Source: Notolepis coatsorum (lineage: Eukaryota; Chordata; Actinopteri; Aulopiformes; Paralepididae). From it: DNA of 64,000 nucleotides. The stretch lies in NCBI GenBank assembly GCA_963971535.1, contig OZ020587.1, positions 161,890,350 through 161,954,349 of the forward strand. The letters run 5' to 3'. The number at the start of each line of letters is the position of its first letter. The stretch's first letter is position 1. The notes under the pieces are model-generated. The model was not told where the DNA came from. It was given only the letters and a program-made list of their open reading frames with translations, and searched no databases. A program made the position numbers and the translations under genes. Positions 21,243 through 31,828 of the stretch are shown piece by piece.

Positions 21243-23484
21243 CAAACACCTTCAATAAAGTGACAGTACTTAAAGTTCAGCAGTGAAACACTGTTATTTC
21301 ACAGGTTTTTCCTACATTTACGATGAAACACCTTCAATTAAGTGACAGAACTTAAAGTTCAGCAGTGAAACACTGTTATTTTATAGGTTTTCCCATGATT
21401 ATTACAATCAAACTCCTTCAATTAAGTGACAGAACTCAAAGTTCAGCAGTAAAACACTGTTATTTCACAGGTTTTTCCTACATTTACGATGAAACACCTT
21501 CAATTAAGTGACAGAACTTAAAGTTCAGCAGTGAAACACTGTTATTTTACAGGTTTTCCCATAATTATTACAATCAAACTCCTTCAATTAAGTGACAGCA
21601 CTTAAAGTTCAGCAGTGAAACACTGTTATTTTACAGGTTTTCCCATTATTATTACAATCAAACCCCTTCAATTAAGTGACAGAACTCAAAGTTCAGCAGT
21701 GAAACACTGTTATTTCACAGGTTTTTCCTACATTTAAGATGAAACACCTTCAATTAAGTGACATAACTTAAAGTTCAGCAGTGAAACACTGTTATTTGAC
21801 CGTTTTTTCCTAAATTATTACGATCAAACTCCTTCAATAAAGTGACAGAACTTAAAGTTCAGCAGTGAAACACTGTTATTTCACAGGTTTTTCCTACATT
21901 TATGATGAAATACCTTCAATTAAGTGACAGAACTTAAAGTTCAGCAGTGGAACACTGTTATTTTACAGGTTTTCCCATAATTATTACAATCAAACTCCTT
22001 CAATTAAGTGACAGCACTTAAAGTTCAGCAGTGAAACACTGTTGTTTTACAGGTTTTCCCATTATTATTACAATCAAACCCCTTCAATTAAGTGACAGAA
22101 CACAAAGTTCAGCAGTGAAACACTGTTATTTCACAGGTTTTTCCTACATTTAAGATGAAACACCTTCAATTAAGTGACAGAACTTAAAGTTCAGCAGTGA
22201 AACACTGTTATTTGACAGTTTTTTCCTAAATTATTACAATCAAACTCCTTCAATAAAGTGACAGAACTTAAAGTTCAGCAGTGAAACACTGTTATTTCAC
22301 AGGTTTTTGCTACATTTACGATGAAACACCTTCAATTAAGTGACAGAACTTAAAGTTCAGCAGTGAAACACTGTTATTTTACAGGTTTTCCCATAATTAT
22401 TACAATCAAACTCCTTCAATTAAGTGACAGCACTTAAAGTTCAGCAGTGAAACACTGTTATTTTACAGGTGTTCCCATAATTATTACAATCAAACTCCTT
22501 CAATTAAGTGACAGAACACAAAGTTCAGCAGTGAAACACTGTTATTTCACAGGTTTTTCCTACATTTAAGATGAAACACCTTCAATTAAGTGACAGAACT
22601 TAAAGTTCAGCAGTGAAACACTGTTATTTGACAGTTTTTTCCTAAATTATTACAATCAAACTCCTTCAATAAAGTGACAGAACTTAAAGTTCAGCAGTGA
22701 AACACTGTTATTTCACAGGTTTTTGCTACATTTACGATGAAACACCTTCAATTAAGTGACAGAACTTAAAGTTCAGCAGTGAAACACTGTTATTTTACAG
22801 GTTTTCCCATAATTATTACAATCAAACTCCTTCAATTAAGTGACAGCACTTAAAGTTCAGCAGTGAAACACTGTTATTTTACAGGTTTTCCCATAATTAT
22901 TACAATCAAACTCCTTCAATTAAGTGACAGAACACAAAGTTCAGCAGTGAAACACTGTTATTTCACAGGTTTTTCCTACATTTAAGATGAAACACCTTCA
23001 ATTAAGTGACAGAACTTAAAGTTCAGCAGTGAAACACTGTTATTTGACAGTTTTTTCCTAAATTATTACAATCAAACTCCTTCAATAAAGTGACAGAACT
23101 TAAAGTTCAGCAGTGAAACACTGTTATTTCACAGGTTTTTGCTACATTTACGATGAAACACCTTCAATTAAGTGACAGAACTTAAAGTTCAGCAGTGAAA
23201 CACTGTTATTTTACAGGTTTTCCCATAATTATTACAATCAAACTCCTTCAATTAAGTGACAGCACTTAAAGTTCAGCAGTGAAACACTGTTATTCTACAG
23301 GTTTTCCCATAATTATTACAATCAAACTCCTTCAATTAAGTGACAGCACTTAAAGTTCAGCAGTGAAACACTGTTATTTCACAGGTTTTTCCTACATTTA
23401 AGATGAAACACCTTCAATTAAGTGACAGCACTTAAGGTTCAGCAGTGAAACACTGTTATTTGACAGTTTTTTCCTAAATTATTA
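21243..23484 (+). repeat. 84-bp satellite array 1
   Basis: About 27 monomers of 82-84 bp carry the core AAGTTCAGCAGTGAAACACT. Variant monomers recur every 416 bp (TTTGACAG/TTTGACCG variants at 21795, 22211, 22627, 23043, 23459), which gives a five-monomer higher-order repeat. The left flank (19519-19822 and 21031-21242) holds diverged relatives. Array 2 (58960-62603) is the same family inverted. Confidence 0.95.
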
Positions 23485-24929
23485 GCTAGCCTAGCTTAGC
23501 ACAAGGGCTGGAAGCAGTAGGGACCAGCTAGCCTAGCTTAGCACAAGGACTGGAAGCAGTAGGGAGCAACTAGCCTAGTTTAGCACAAGGACTGGAAGCA
23601 GTAGGGAGCAGCTAGCCTAGCTTAGCACAAGGGCTGGAAGCGGTAGGGACCAGCTAGCCTACCTAGCTTAGCACAAGGACTGGAAGCAGTAGGGAGCAGC
23701 TAGCCTAGCTTAGCACAAGGGCTGGAAGCAGTAGGGACCAGCTAGCCTAGCTTAGCACAAGGACTGGAAGCAGTAGGGACCAGCTAGCCTAGCTTAGCAC
23801 AAGGACTGGAAGCAGTAGGGAGCAACTAGCATAGCTTAGCACAAGGACTGGAAGCAGTAGGGAGAAGCTAGCCTAGCTTAGCACAAGGGCTGGAAGCAGT
23901 AGGGACAAGCTAGCCTACCTAGCTTAGCAAAAGGACTGGAAGCAGTAGGGAGCAGCTAGCCTATAGCTTAGCACAAGGGCTGGAAGCAGTAGGGACCAGC
24001 TAGCCTACCTAGCTTAGCACAAGGACTGGAAGCAGTAGGGAGCAGCTAGCCTAGCTTAGCACAAGGGCTGGAAGCAGTAGGGACCAGCTAGCCTACCTAG
24101 CTTAGCACATGGACTGGAAGCAGTAGGGAGCAACTAGCCTAGCTTAGCACAAGGACTGGAAGCAGTAGGGAGCAGCTAGCATAGCTTAGCACAAGGGCTG
24201 GAAGCAGTATGGACAAGCTAGCCTACCTAGCTTAGCAAAAGGACTGGAAGCAGTAGGGAGCAGCTAGCCTATAGCTTAGCACAAGGGCTGGAAGCAGTAG
24301 GGACCAGCTAGCCTACCTAGCTTAGCACAAGGACTGAAAGCAGTAGGGAGCAGCTAGCCTAGCTTAGCACAAGGGCTGGAAGCAGTAGGGACCAGCTAGC
24401 CTAGCTTAGCACAAGGGCTGGAAGCAGTAGGGACCAGCTAGCCTACCTAGCTTAGCACAAGGACTGGAAGCAGTAGGGAGCAGCTAGCCTAGCTTAGCAC
24501 AAGGGCTGGAAGCAGTAGGGAGCAACTAGTCTAGCTTAGCACAAGGACTGGAAGCAGTAGGGAGCAGCTAGCCTAGCTTAGCACAAGGGCTGGAAGCAGT
24601 AGGGACCAGCTAGCCTACCTAGCTTAGCACACAGACTGGAAGCAGTAGGGAGCAGCTAGCCTATAGCTTAGCACAATGACTGGAAGCAGTAGGGAGCAGC
24701 TAGCCTATAGCTTAGCACAAGGACTGGAAGCAGTAGGGAGCAGCTAGCCTAGCTTAGCACAAGGGCTGGAAGCAGTAGGGACCAGCTAGCCTACCTAGCT
24801 TAGCATAAGGACTGGAAGCAGTAGGGAGCAACTAGCCTAGCTTAGCACAAGGACTGGAAGCAGTAGGAAGCAGCTAGCCTAGCTTAGCACAAGGACTGGA
24901 AGCAGTAGGGAGCAGCTAGCCTAGCTTAG
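23484..24929 (+). repeat. 42-bp satellite array
   Basis: About 33 units contain CTAGCTTAGCACAAGG and TGGAAGCAGTAGGGA, with a 46-bp variant that carries an extra CTAC. The unit resembles the interior of a TTAA-type MITE family also seen near 36131 and 56238. Further units lie at 25516-25607, 27634-27776, 28064-28118 and 28449-28490 between inserted elements. Confidence 0.95.
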
Positions 24930-25196
24930 TGTGACGGATCATACTGGGTCTGCGTTGTGTTTGATGTTAAATGAGAATGTCCCGAGGGGGAGTCGAACAG
25001 GGGGCTCCCGCGTCCGCGGGCGACGACACAGGCCGCTGCACTAAGAAGTGAATTCACTCCTAACTACCGTACCTTATGCGTCTGTTAACCCTGTTATGGG
25101 GAAGTGAGTTTAATTTACCAGCCCGCACTGCCACAGTCACTCGTCAACACACCTGTTTCCGTCACTGTGGACATACCCACAGGCTTCCCTGTTACA
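24930..25196 (-). repeat. 3' LTR of the TRIM
   Basis: Plus-strand sequence runs TGTGACGGATCATACTGG to CCCTGTTACA; same length as its partner. Confidence 0.85.
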
Positions 25197-25227
25197 CTCA
25201 CCTCCCTAAACTCACGCCCCTCAGGAC

Positions 25228-25247
25228 ATCCGGGTCACTGGGCACCA
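25228..25247 (-). other. TRIM primer-binding site
   Basis: The minus strand reads TGGTGCCCAGTGACCCGGAT, one base inside the 5' LTR. It ends in the complement of CCA and resembles the tRNA-His 3' end with a few mismatches, so the tRNA identity is tentative. Confidence 0.65.
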
Positions 25248-25248
25248 C

Positions 25249-25515
25249 TGTGACGGATCATACTGGGTCTGCGTTGTGTTTGATGTTAAATGAGAATGTC
25301 CCGAGGGGGAGTCGAACAGGGGGCTCCCGCGTCCGCGGGCGACGACACAGGCCGCTGCACTAAGAAGTGAATTCACTCCTAACTACCGTACCTTATGCGT
25401 CTGTTAACCCTGTTATGGGGAAGTGAGTTTAATTTACCAGCCCGCACTGCCACAGTCACTCGTCAACACACCTGTTTCCGTGACTGTGGACATACCCACG
25501 GGCTTCCCCGTTACA
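25249..25515 (-). repeat. 5' LTR of the TRIM
   Basis: It repeats 24930-25196 with about three substitutions (for example CCCGTTACA for CCTGTTACA at the end). Confidence 0.85.
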
Positions 25516-25607
25516 TTAGCACAAGGGCTGGAAGCAGTAGGGACCAGCTAGCCTAGCTTAGCACAAGCTGCAGTTTGCATACCAGCTAGCCTAGCTTAGC
25601 ACAAGCT

Positions 25608-26655
25608 GCAGTTTGCATATCAGCAGAACATCGGTGTGGAGGATTCCATAATCTACAAGGTCCACAAGGCCTATCTACATCTGGAGAAGCCGGGCAGCTC
25701 AGTGAGGGTAACATTCTTTGACTTTTCTAGTGCCTTCAACACTATTCAGCCTCCACTACTAGCTGAGAAGCTGTCAGTGATGGGGGTGGAGGACGACTTG
25801 GTGGCCTGGATCTTCAACTACCTCACTGGCAGACCACAGTCTGTCAAACTGCAGGGGTGCCACTCCGACGTGCTGATCTGCAACACTGGAGCCCCCCAGG
25901 GAACTGTATTATTGGCACCCTTTTTATTCACCCTGTACACCTCAGACTTCCGCTTCAGCTCCGGGAACTGCCATCTCCAAAAGTTTTCTGATGACTCCTC
26001 CATCGTTGGATACATCACCAACGACAACGAGGAGGAGTACAGAGCTGTGGTGGAGAGCTTCACAGAGTGGAGCAAGGAAAACCACCTACAGCTCAACATC
26101 AGCAAGACGAATGAGATGGTGGTGGACCATCGGCGGAGCAAGAGGAAGCCCTCAACTCCCATCATCATCCAGGGGGAGGAGGTGGAAAGGGTGGAGAAAT
26201 ACAAATTCCTGTGTGTTCTCATGAACAACAAACTGGACTGGACGGACAACACCGAGGCCCTCTACAGGAAGGGACAGAGCAGACTGTTCTTCCTGAGAGG
26301 GCTCAGGTCTTTTAATGTCTGCAGCAAAGTCTGTGGTGGCGGGTGCCCTCTTTTTCGCTGTGGTATGCTGGGGGGGCAACACCAACACAGACAAAATAAA
26401 CAAACTGGTAAAAAAAAAAGCAAGCTCTGTGGTGGGAGCGGACCTGGACCGTCTGCAGGTGGTGGCAGAGGGGAGGACGAGGAGGAAGCTGCATGCTATC
26501 CTTGAGAACCCCTGCCACCCCCTCTATGATGAGCTGACCGCAATGCGGTCCACGTTTAGCCACAGACTCATCCCCCCCCCGACATACCACAAAGTGCTTT
26601 GGGCAGTCCTTTGTGCCGGTGGCAATCAGGCTCCACAACCAAACAGGGCCAGGAC
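25608..26655 (+). pseudogene. Rex1-like reverse transcriptase (C-terminal half, frameshifted)
   Basis: RT motifs read in order: FFDFSSAFNTIQP (first catalytic aspartate), GAPQGTV with a one-codon insertion after it, FSDDSSIVG (the F-x-DD box, near 25990), and NHLQLNISKT. The style is that of teleost Rex1. The frame holds to about 26320, where a deletion of about eight codons and a shift move the reading to the frame with CWGGNTNTDKINKLVKK. It continues to the MITE and would have ended just beyond it. No endonuclease remains. The start codon inside is not meaningful because the copy is 5'-truncated. Confidence 0.85.
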
Positions 26656-27331
26656 GCCTATAGCTTATTCCCAGCGGAAGAGTGCTGCAGAGTGCTTCCG
26701 CGTTTTCCCTGATTGGCTGCGACGCGCCCCGCGGCAGCGCGGCAGCCGCTGCCTTGCGGCATTATGTAGCCGTAATCCCAGATGTTTTTCATTTGACGCT
26801 TAGCTCAACTGGCAGCGCTGCATTGCTGTGGATCCTTGGTAACAAGTTCGAATCCCTTCAATTTTTATTTTTTTTTTAACGTGCATTCTTTCGCCGGTTA
26901 AGTTTAGGCATGTTAACTTTAAGCATTGTTTCGGAGTTGGTTATGGTTAAGGTTAGGCATTGTTTCGGAGTTGGTTAAGGTTAGAAGGGTTAAGTTTAGG
27001 CGCTGTTAAGGAGCTGGTTAAGGTTAGAGTTTGTCTTAGAGAATGGCAATATTCTTTCGGAGTTGGTTATGGTTAAGGTTAAGGTTAGGCATGGTTAAGG
27101 TTAAGGTTAAGGTTAGGCATTGTTTCGGAGTTGGTTAAGGTTAGAAGGGTTAAGTTTAGGCGCTGTTAAGGAGCTGGTTAAGGTTAGAGTTTGTCTTAGA
27201 GAATGGAAATAGACAGCCTATTTCCGCACTGCAGCTCTCTCGCGCTGCCGTGGTCGTGATTGGCGTCATGGCCAATCAGAGAAAACGGGGAAGCACGCGA
27301 CGCACTCTTCCACTGGGAATAAGCTACACGC
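26656..27331. mobile_element. MULE-type MITE 2 with internal tRNA-like boxes
   Basis: The 9-bp duplication GGCCAGGAC (26647-26655, 27332-27340) flanks a 676-bp element. Its ends, CTATAGCTTATTCCCAG and CTGGGAATAAGCTACAC, are inverted for about 55 bp with mismatches. Inside are an A box TAGCTCAACTGG (26801-26812), a B box AAGTTCGAATCCC (about 26844-26856), a T10 run, and duplicated GGTTAAGGTTAGGC segments homologous to those of MITE 1. The outer ends differ from MITE 1 while the core is shared. No transposase. Confidence 0.85.
26795..26877 (+). other. tRNA-like pol III promoter unit inside MITE 2
   Basis: A box at 26801-26812 and B box 32 bases later both match the tRNA consensus closely. T runs at 26862-26866 and 26868-26877 follow. 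It is homologous in position and sequence to the unit in MITE 1; cloverleaf pairing is incomplete. Confidence 0.55.
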
Positions 27332-27776
27332 GGCCAGGACGGGCCAACTGCTGTGAACTGGACGAGCTGGGTTGTGGACTGTAACAAATTAATTTAATTA
27401 TTTAACAACACATTCATTATTGGACTTGTTTCTTTTTCACCACTTTTTATCTCTTTTTAGTCCTATTTTAGCTATTTCTATCCCTGTGTACTTGTCCATC
27501 TTGTTTTTAACACATGTATGTTATGTATAAACTGTTTTTTAATTGCAGTTTTTAAATTGCTGTTACGCTGCTTATGCTGTAAATGACATCTTAATCTCCC
27601 CTCGGGGATAAATAAAGGTTTTCAATTCAATTCAGTAGGGACCAGCTAGCCTACCTAGCTTAGCACAAGGACTGGAAGCAGTAGGGAGCAACTAGCCTAG
27701 CTTAGCACAAGGACTGGAAGCAGTAGGAAGCAGCTAGCCTAGCTTAGCACAAGGACTGGAAGCAGTATAGGGAGCA

Positions 27777-28056
27777 GGGGATCATCCCTATGTTCCCCGG
27801 GTCCTATGTTCCCCGGGTCCTATGTTCCCCGCTTGATTGATTAATAGATTGAAATTTGTATTCATTTTTATTATTTTATTAATAATTAATGTCCGCCTTG
27901 TTTCGAACTGGTTAAGCTTAGGCCCTCTTTCGAACTGGTTACGGTTAGAGTTTGGAATCAGGGCTGGTGGTCTAAAATGTTCAATCAATCAATCAATCAA
28001 AGCGGGGAACATAGAACCCGGGGAACATAGGAGCCGGGGAACATAGACATGCTCCC
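27777..28056. mobile_element. 280-bp MITE with CTATGTTCCCC ends
   Basis: Inverted ends of about 60 bp contain repeated CTATGTTCCCCGGGTC and AATCAATCAATCAA blocks. The 7-bp satellite word GGGAGCA is duplicated on both sides (27770-27776, 28057-28063). No coding sequence; superfamily unassigned. Confidence 0.7.
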
Positions 28057-28118
28057 GGGAGCAGCTAGCCTAGCTTAGCTGCAGTTTGCATACTAGCTAG
28101 CCTATAGCTTAGCACAAG

Positions 28119-28448
28119 CTGCAGTTTGCATATCAGCAGAACATCGGTGTGGAGGATTCCATAATCTACAAGGTCCACAAGGCCTATCTACATCTGGAGA
28201 AGCCGGGCAGCTCAGTGAGGGTAACATTCTTTGACTTTTCTAGTGCCTTCAACACTATTCAGCCTCCACTACTAGCTGAGAAGCTGTCAGTGATGGGGGT
28301 GGAGGACGACTTGGTGGCCTGGATCTTCAACTACCTCACTGGCAGACCACAGTCTGTCAAACTGCAGGGGTGCCACTCCGACGTGCTGATCTGCAACACT
28401 GGAGCCCCCCAGGGAACTGTATTGGCACCCTTTTTATTCACCCTGTAC
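28119..28448 (+). pseudogene. Second Rex1 segment embedded in satellite
   Basis: It repeats 25608-25941 almost exactly, lacking a TTA triplet after the PQGTV codons. It begins at the same base and ends abruptly at CTGTAC, where the 42-bp satellite resumes. The upstream satellite context (two short CTGCAGTTTGCATA pieces) is also shared. It therefore arose by duplication of a satellite block rather than by fresh retrotransposition. Confidence 0.85.
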
Positions 28449-28574
28449 TAGCTTAGCACAAGGACTGGAAGCAGTAGGGAGCAACTAGGAGATCTGGGAA
28501 GATGCTTATCCGAGGGGGAAATGGCTGATTTGATGTGCCGTTCTGCAGAGGCCTTGGAACTCATTCACATACAG

Positions 28575-28575
<1 letters not shown>

Positions 28576-28623
<48 letters not shown>
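28576..28623 (+). repeat. (CA)n microsatellite
   Basis: An uninterrupted CA run of about 24 units, unlinked to any gene. Confidence 0.97.
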
Positions 28624-28626
<3 letters not shown>

Positions 28627-28744
28627 CGCACCACCCGTCCCCAACCCCCGTGACATAAACTCCCACCCAGGTGGCCAGCATACTCGGCCCGATTCTGGCT
28701 ACCGGTCGGCACACTCGGCACATGTCCGGCACGGCACGCCAACG

Positions 28745-28910
28745 ATGAGCCGGATCTGGCCCGGTAATGGTTGCCGTGCCAGAGCCGACTCGGGCTCGCC
28801 AAAGATAAACCGGGTCTGGCCCGGTAATGGTTGCTGTGCCAGAGCCGACTCGGCTCGCCAAAGATAGACCGGCTCTGGCCCGGCAATGGTTGCCGTGCCA
28901 GAGCCGAAGT
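28745..28910 (+). repeat. 60-bp minisatellite, about 2.7 copies
   Basis: Units of TGGCCCGGTAATGGTTGC…GAGCCGACTCG…CCAAAGATA are repeated with single-base changes. Each unit also contains GGCTCTGGCCCGG and its near complement, so it can fold. Confidence 0.85.
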
Positions 28911-28944
28911 TTCAGTCAAGCGACGCCGCCACATACAGAAGGGT

Positions 28945-29077
28945 GCCAATACAGTTCCCTGGGGGGCTCCAGTGTTGCAGATCAGCACGTCGGAGTGGCA
29001 CCCCTGCAGTTTGACAGACTGTGGTCTGCCAGTGAGGTAGTTGAAGATCCAGGCCACCATGTCGTCCTCCACCCCCA
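28945..29077 (-). pseudogene. Third Rex1 segment, inverted
   Basis: The minus strand encodes GVEDDMVAWIFNYLTGRPQS through GAPQGTV, i.e. the middle of the segment at 25780-25915. It borders the truncated end of DIRS B at 29078. Confidence 0.8.
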
Positions 29078-29129
29078 TCATAACCCTTCGTTCTATGACG
29101 TTAATGGATTGCTCAGCACCTGTTCTGCA

Positions 29130-30860
29130 ACAGGGGCTGAGCGGGAGCCATAGCCCGACCAATGTACCCGCTGAGGCCCCCCACAACCATCAGACCGGGG
29201 AGGACCGAGCCCCCCCGACCCTCCCTAATGGAGGATACCCCCCCTATTGGAGGTTCACGGGAGGGCGACAGATCCGACCGTGCGAAGAGGCACTCAAGCA
29301 ACCCAACGCACAGGGTGAGCAGACCGTGGCTTGACCCCACGACTACACACACGCACAACCCGCATGCCACCCGGGAACGAACGAGGGAACAACCCCGTTA
29401 CTGCCCCCAAAATCACTGGGTCAAGAGCAAACCCAACCCCGTGGCAAGGCCGTAGCAGCGGAGCGCGAAGGAAGACCCAGACCCACTGAAGGGACTGGGT
29501 CCCCTGGAAAAAGGGGGCCCGGAGAGGTCAATGACGCCAGGCATCAAGACCCCACCAGGTGGTCACTTAGTGACACCGCCCCCCACATCGCCAGTGTATT
29601 CGGACAAGGCCCAACACACCAGGGAACCAACCACCCTGTCGTTACCAGATGCGGTGGTTGTTCCTATAACCCCTCAAGAAAAAAAGGGTTATCCCAGGTC
29701 TACGGTATCAACGAAACTTTACTTCGGACCGGGCCCGGCGGCCCGGGAAGCACACAGGGTTACCAGAGGAGGTCCAGAAGACCACCCCAACAGCCCCCTC
29801 TCCGCCATGCGTGAGAAAGGTGCGGAAAAGAGAACCAGCCCCAACAAGGGTCTCTATAACGCCTAACCTTGTGACGCCCCGGGCCGACCCGGCCTTTTTC
29901 TCCCCTGGAAAAAAGCCCAAGTCCCTCAGGGTACCAGAACAGCAGATCTGCATCCCCGGCGGACAAACGGGTTAACTGACCTGGACCAGCGTGACCAGAA
30001 CCAGTCCCGTGCCCTAACTACGCCGACATGCCTACTCCAGGAGAAGGGGTAGATATGTGTGTTGATCTAAAACATGAAAAGAGGGCGCCACCCAGACGGG
30101 CCGGCGTGAACCGCGCTCGGTGGCCCACCCCAAGGGCGTGAGACCCCTCTACATATGTTCAGATCCATTCCGTTATCATCCCCCAGATATGAACGAGAAT
30201 CCGTCGAGAACCAATAACAGGTTGTCGGAAGAGGAAAAAACCTCCATCCCAGTTGCTTTATAAAAACGCTGTTTTAACCACAAGCAACCAAGGCGTACTA
30301 GCTACCCGCATGATCCTTAACAGAACACCCCGAGCTAGCACTAAGCGTGCGTCGGGACACAACCACATCAATGAACAGGCTATTTAGACCTTTCAGTGAA
30401 TCCCCAAGGCGCCCAGGGGAAACGACAAGAGGGGTGTGGTGCTTCCTATACTCCAACTATTTTTATTAAAAAAGAAGGAAGCACCAACAGACATGAATCC
30501 CATTTTACACAGCCGAGGGTAAAAACATTTTTTTTTTTTTTTTAACTTTGACCAGTCAGCTGGTTCTTTTTAGCGTTTATTGCTTTTTTCTGGTCAAGCA
30601 TGACCGACAGAAACAGGTTGAATGGGATATAGATCGGGGAAAGACACTCTGAGAAAATACGGCGAGTCCGGGAGTCGAACTCGTGTACCCCAGATCCGTG
30701 ACGCGCACGGTTGTCCCCGACGCCGAAATAGCGCCGAGATACGCGGTGAGCTACTGGAGCTCCCCTGGTAAAAACTGTTTAAATTTTTACATCCAGTCAC
30801 CCCTATCACAGAGGACTTCAGACCGAAATTCCCCAGAGAGCCTTCCCACGTGAGTCGTAG
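29130..30860 (-). repeat. Conserved noncoding region of the DIRS family (copy B)
   Basis: It aligns as reverse complement to 16372-18430 of DIRS A through alternating well-kept and gapped blocks. It lacks the 5S-derived insertion of A and contains a SINE that A lacks. Confidence 0.7.
30527..30776 (-). mobile_element. tRNA-headed SINE with poly(A) tail in DIRS B
   Basis: The element strand begins AGGGGAGCTCCAGTAGCTCACC with an A box (TAGCTCACCG), continues to a B box (AGTTCGACTCCC), and ends in an A-run of about 18 bases. A perfect 9-bp duplication, GTTTTTACC on the element strand, lies at 30518-30526 and 30777-30785. It is absent from the homologous place in DIRS A. A and B boxes are about 75 bases apart, so the head is a derived or expanded tRNA. 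Confidence 0.8.
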
Positions 30861-31104
30861 AATGAAAAAGCCATGGTAACTACGAGTCATGTGACCAACT
30901 GACTCAAGTTACACATAAAATCGAGCGTAGTGGACCCGTAAGTCCTACGCTCTATCCCGACACTTTGACACAACAGATCGTACGTAAAGATCTAACTCAC
31001 GGAAGCCATCGTCATAGCAACGTGCGTAGTGACGTATGCCATGACGGGGGGAAACCCAACACTCAACGCCTGTTTTTAATAGGAGCAGAGTCAGGGCAAC
31101 CCTC

Positions 31105-31122
31105 CCCCCCCCCCCCCCCCCT
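31105..31122 (+). repeat. Poly(C) run
   Basis: About 18 consecutive C; length is likely imprecise in any assembly. Confidence 0.9.
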
Positions 31123-31828
31123 CCCTGCCAAGGCGCCTAACGGCTTGGCCCCGACTGGCCTAATAGGAGATGAGAAAACCCCCCTGACCAATCAGAAGAG
31201 GGAAGGAGGGGTTTATTCGGCACCCCCTCACAAACCCTTCCCCCTACACACAATAACAACTGTAGCATATGAAACCTTTGGTAGAATGCTAATGAAATAG
31301 CGCAAGCTAATACAATGCACGCTACCCACAGATAACTGTGAACAGGGTTTACAACAAAACCAAGTCGCGTGTGTGTGTGAATCCTACACTCGCATTCCAT
31401 GTTGTACATAGAAAAACACTGATAGAGAGAGCGAACGGCTGGGCCGTGGAACGTGTGTATACGAGCATTACTGCAACTAACACAACAGTGTTGTAGCTCA
31501 ACATTACTTCTTGTGTAAGCAACAGACCATACAACTAGCCTCTACCTGCATGTGGAGTGTCAGGCCGAGGTAGAAACCTTTCTATAACCGAGTGTAGGCT
31601 GCATACCTTGCTTAAGCTCATAACACGAACGCAACCCTTCTATCAATGTATACTAGTGAAGATTCACACTTTGCAACCTCATCATATGTTTTGGTGAAGA
31701 AACACACAGTTTGTTAACAAAAAATACAGTCCCCCTTTAGAGGGGACTTTTTATTTTCGAACAAAATTATATGAGAGGCCGGGGAGGTGATTAACAGAGG
31801 GGACCACAGGGGAAAAAAGTCACTGGGC

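Larger units (their letters stand above)
24930..25515 (-). mobile_element. TRIM: miniature LTR retrotransposon with 52-bp interior
   Basis: Two direct 267-bp repeats (24930-25196, 25249-25515) with TG…CA ends differ at about three positions. They enclose 52 bp only. On the minus strand the interior begins, one base after the LTR, with TGGTGCCCAGTGACCCGGAT, a tRNA-3'-end-complementary primer site resembling tRNA-His. It ends with a purine tract AGGGAGGTGAG directly before the other LTR. TTAG is duplicated at 24926-24929 and 25516-25519. No coding capacity. Each LTR also holds a tRNA-like A box and B box. Confidence 0.85.
25608..27634 (+). mobile_element. Rex1-like LINE, 5'-truncated, with a MITE inside
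   Basis: The element starts at CTGCAGTTTGCATATCAG in the satellite and ends with an AATAAA-containing tail (GGGGATAAATAAAGG) and TTCAATTCAATTCA, after which the satellite resumes. It is interrupted by the 676-bp MITE at 26656-27331. The 3' UTR is 27341-27634. Only the RT end of the original LINE is present, as usual for aborted reverse transcription. Confidence 0.8.

Noticed and set aside
21243..24929. Regularly spaced repeats considered as a CRISPR array
   Set aside because: Monomers are contiguous with no unique spacers, and the context is a vertebrate genome with satellites.
28535..28867. Histidine/threonine-rich frame over the CA repeat
   Set aside because: It is produced by the (CA)n microsatellite and has no conservation or context.
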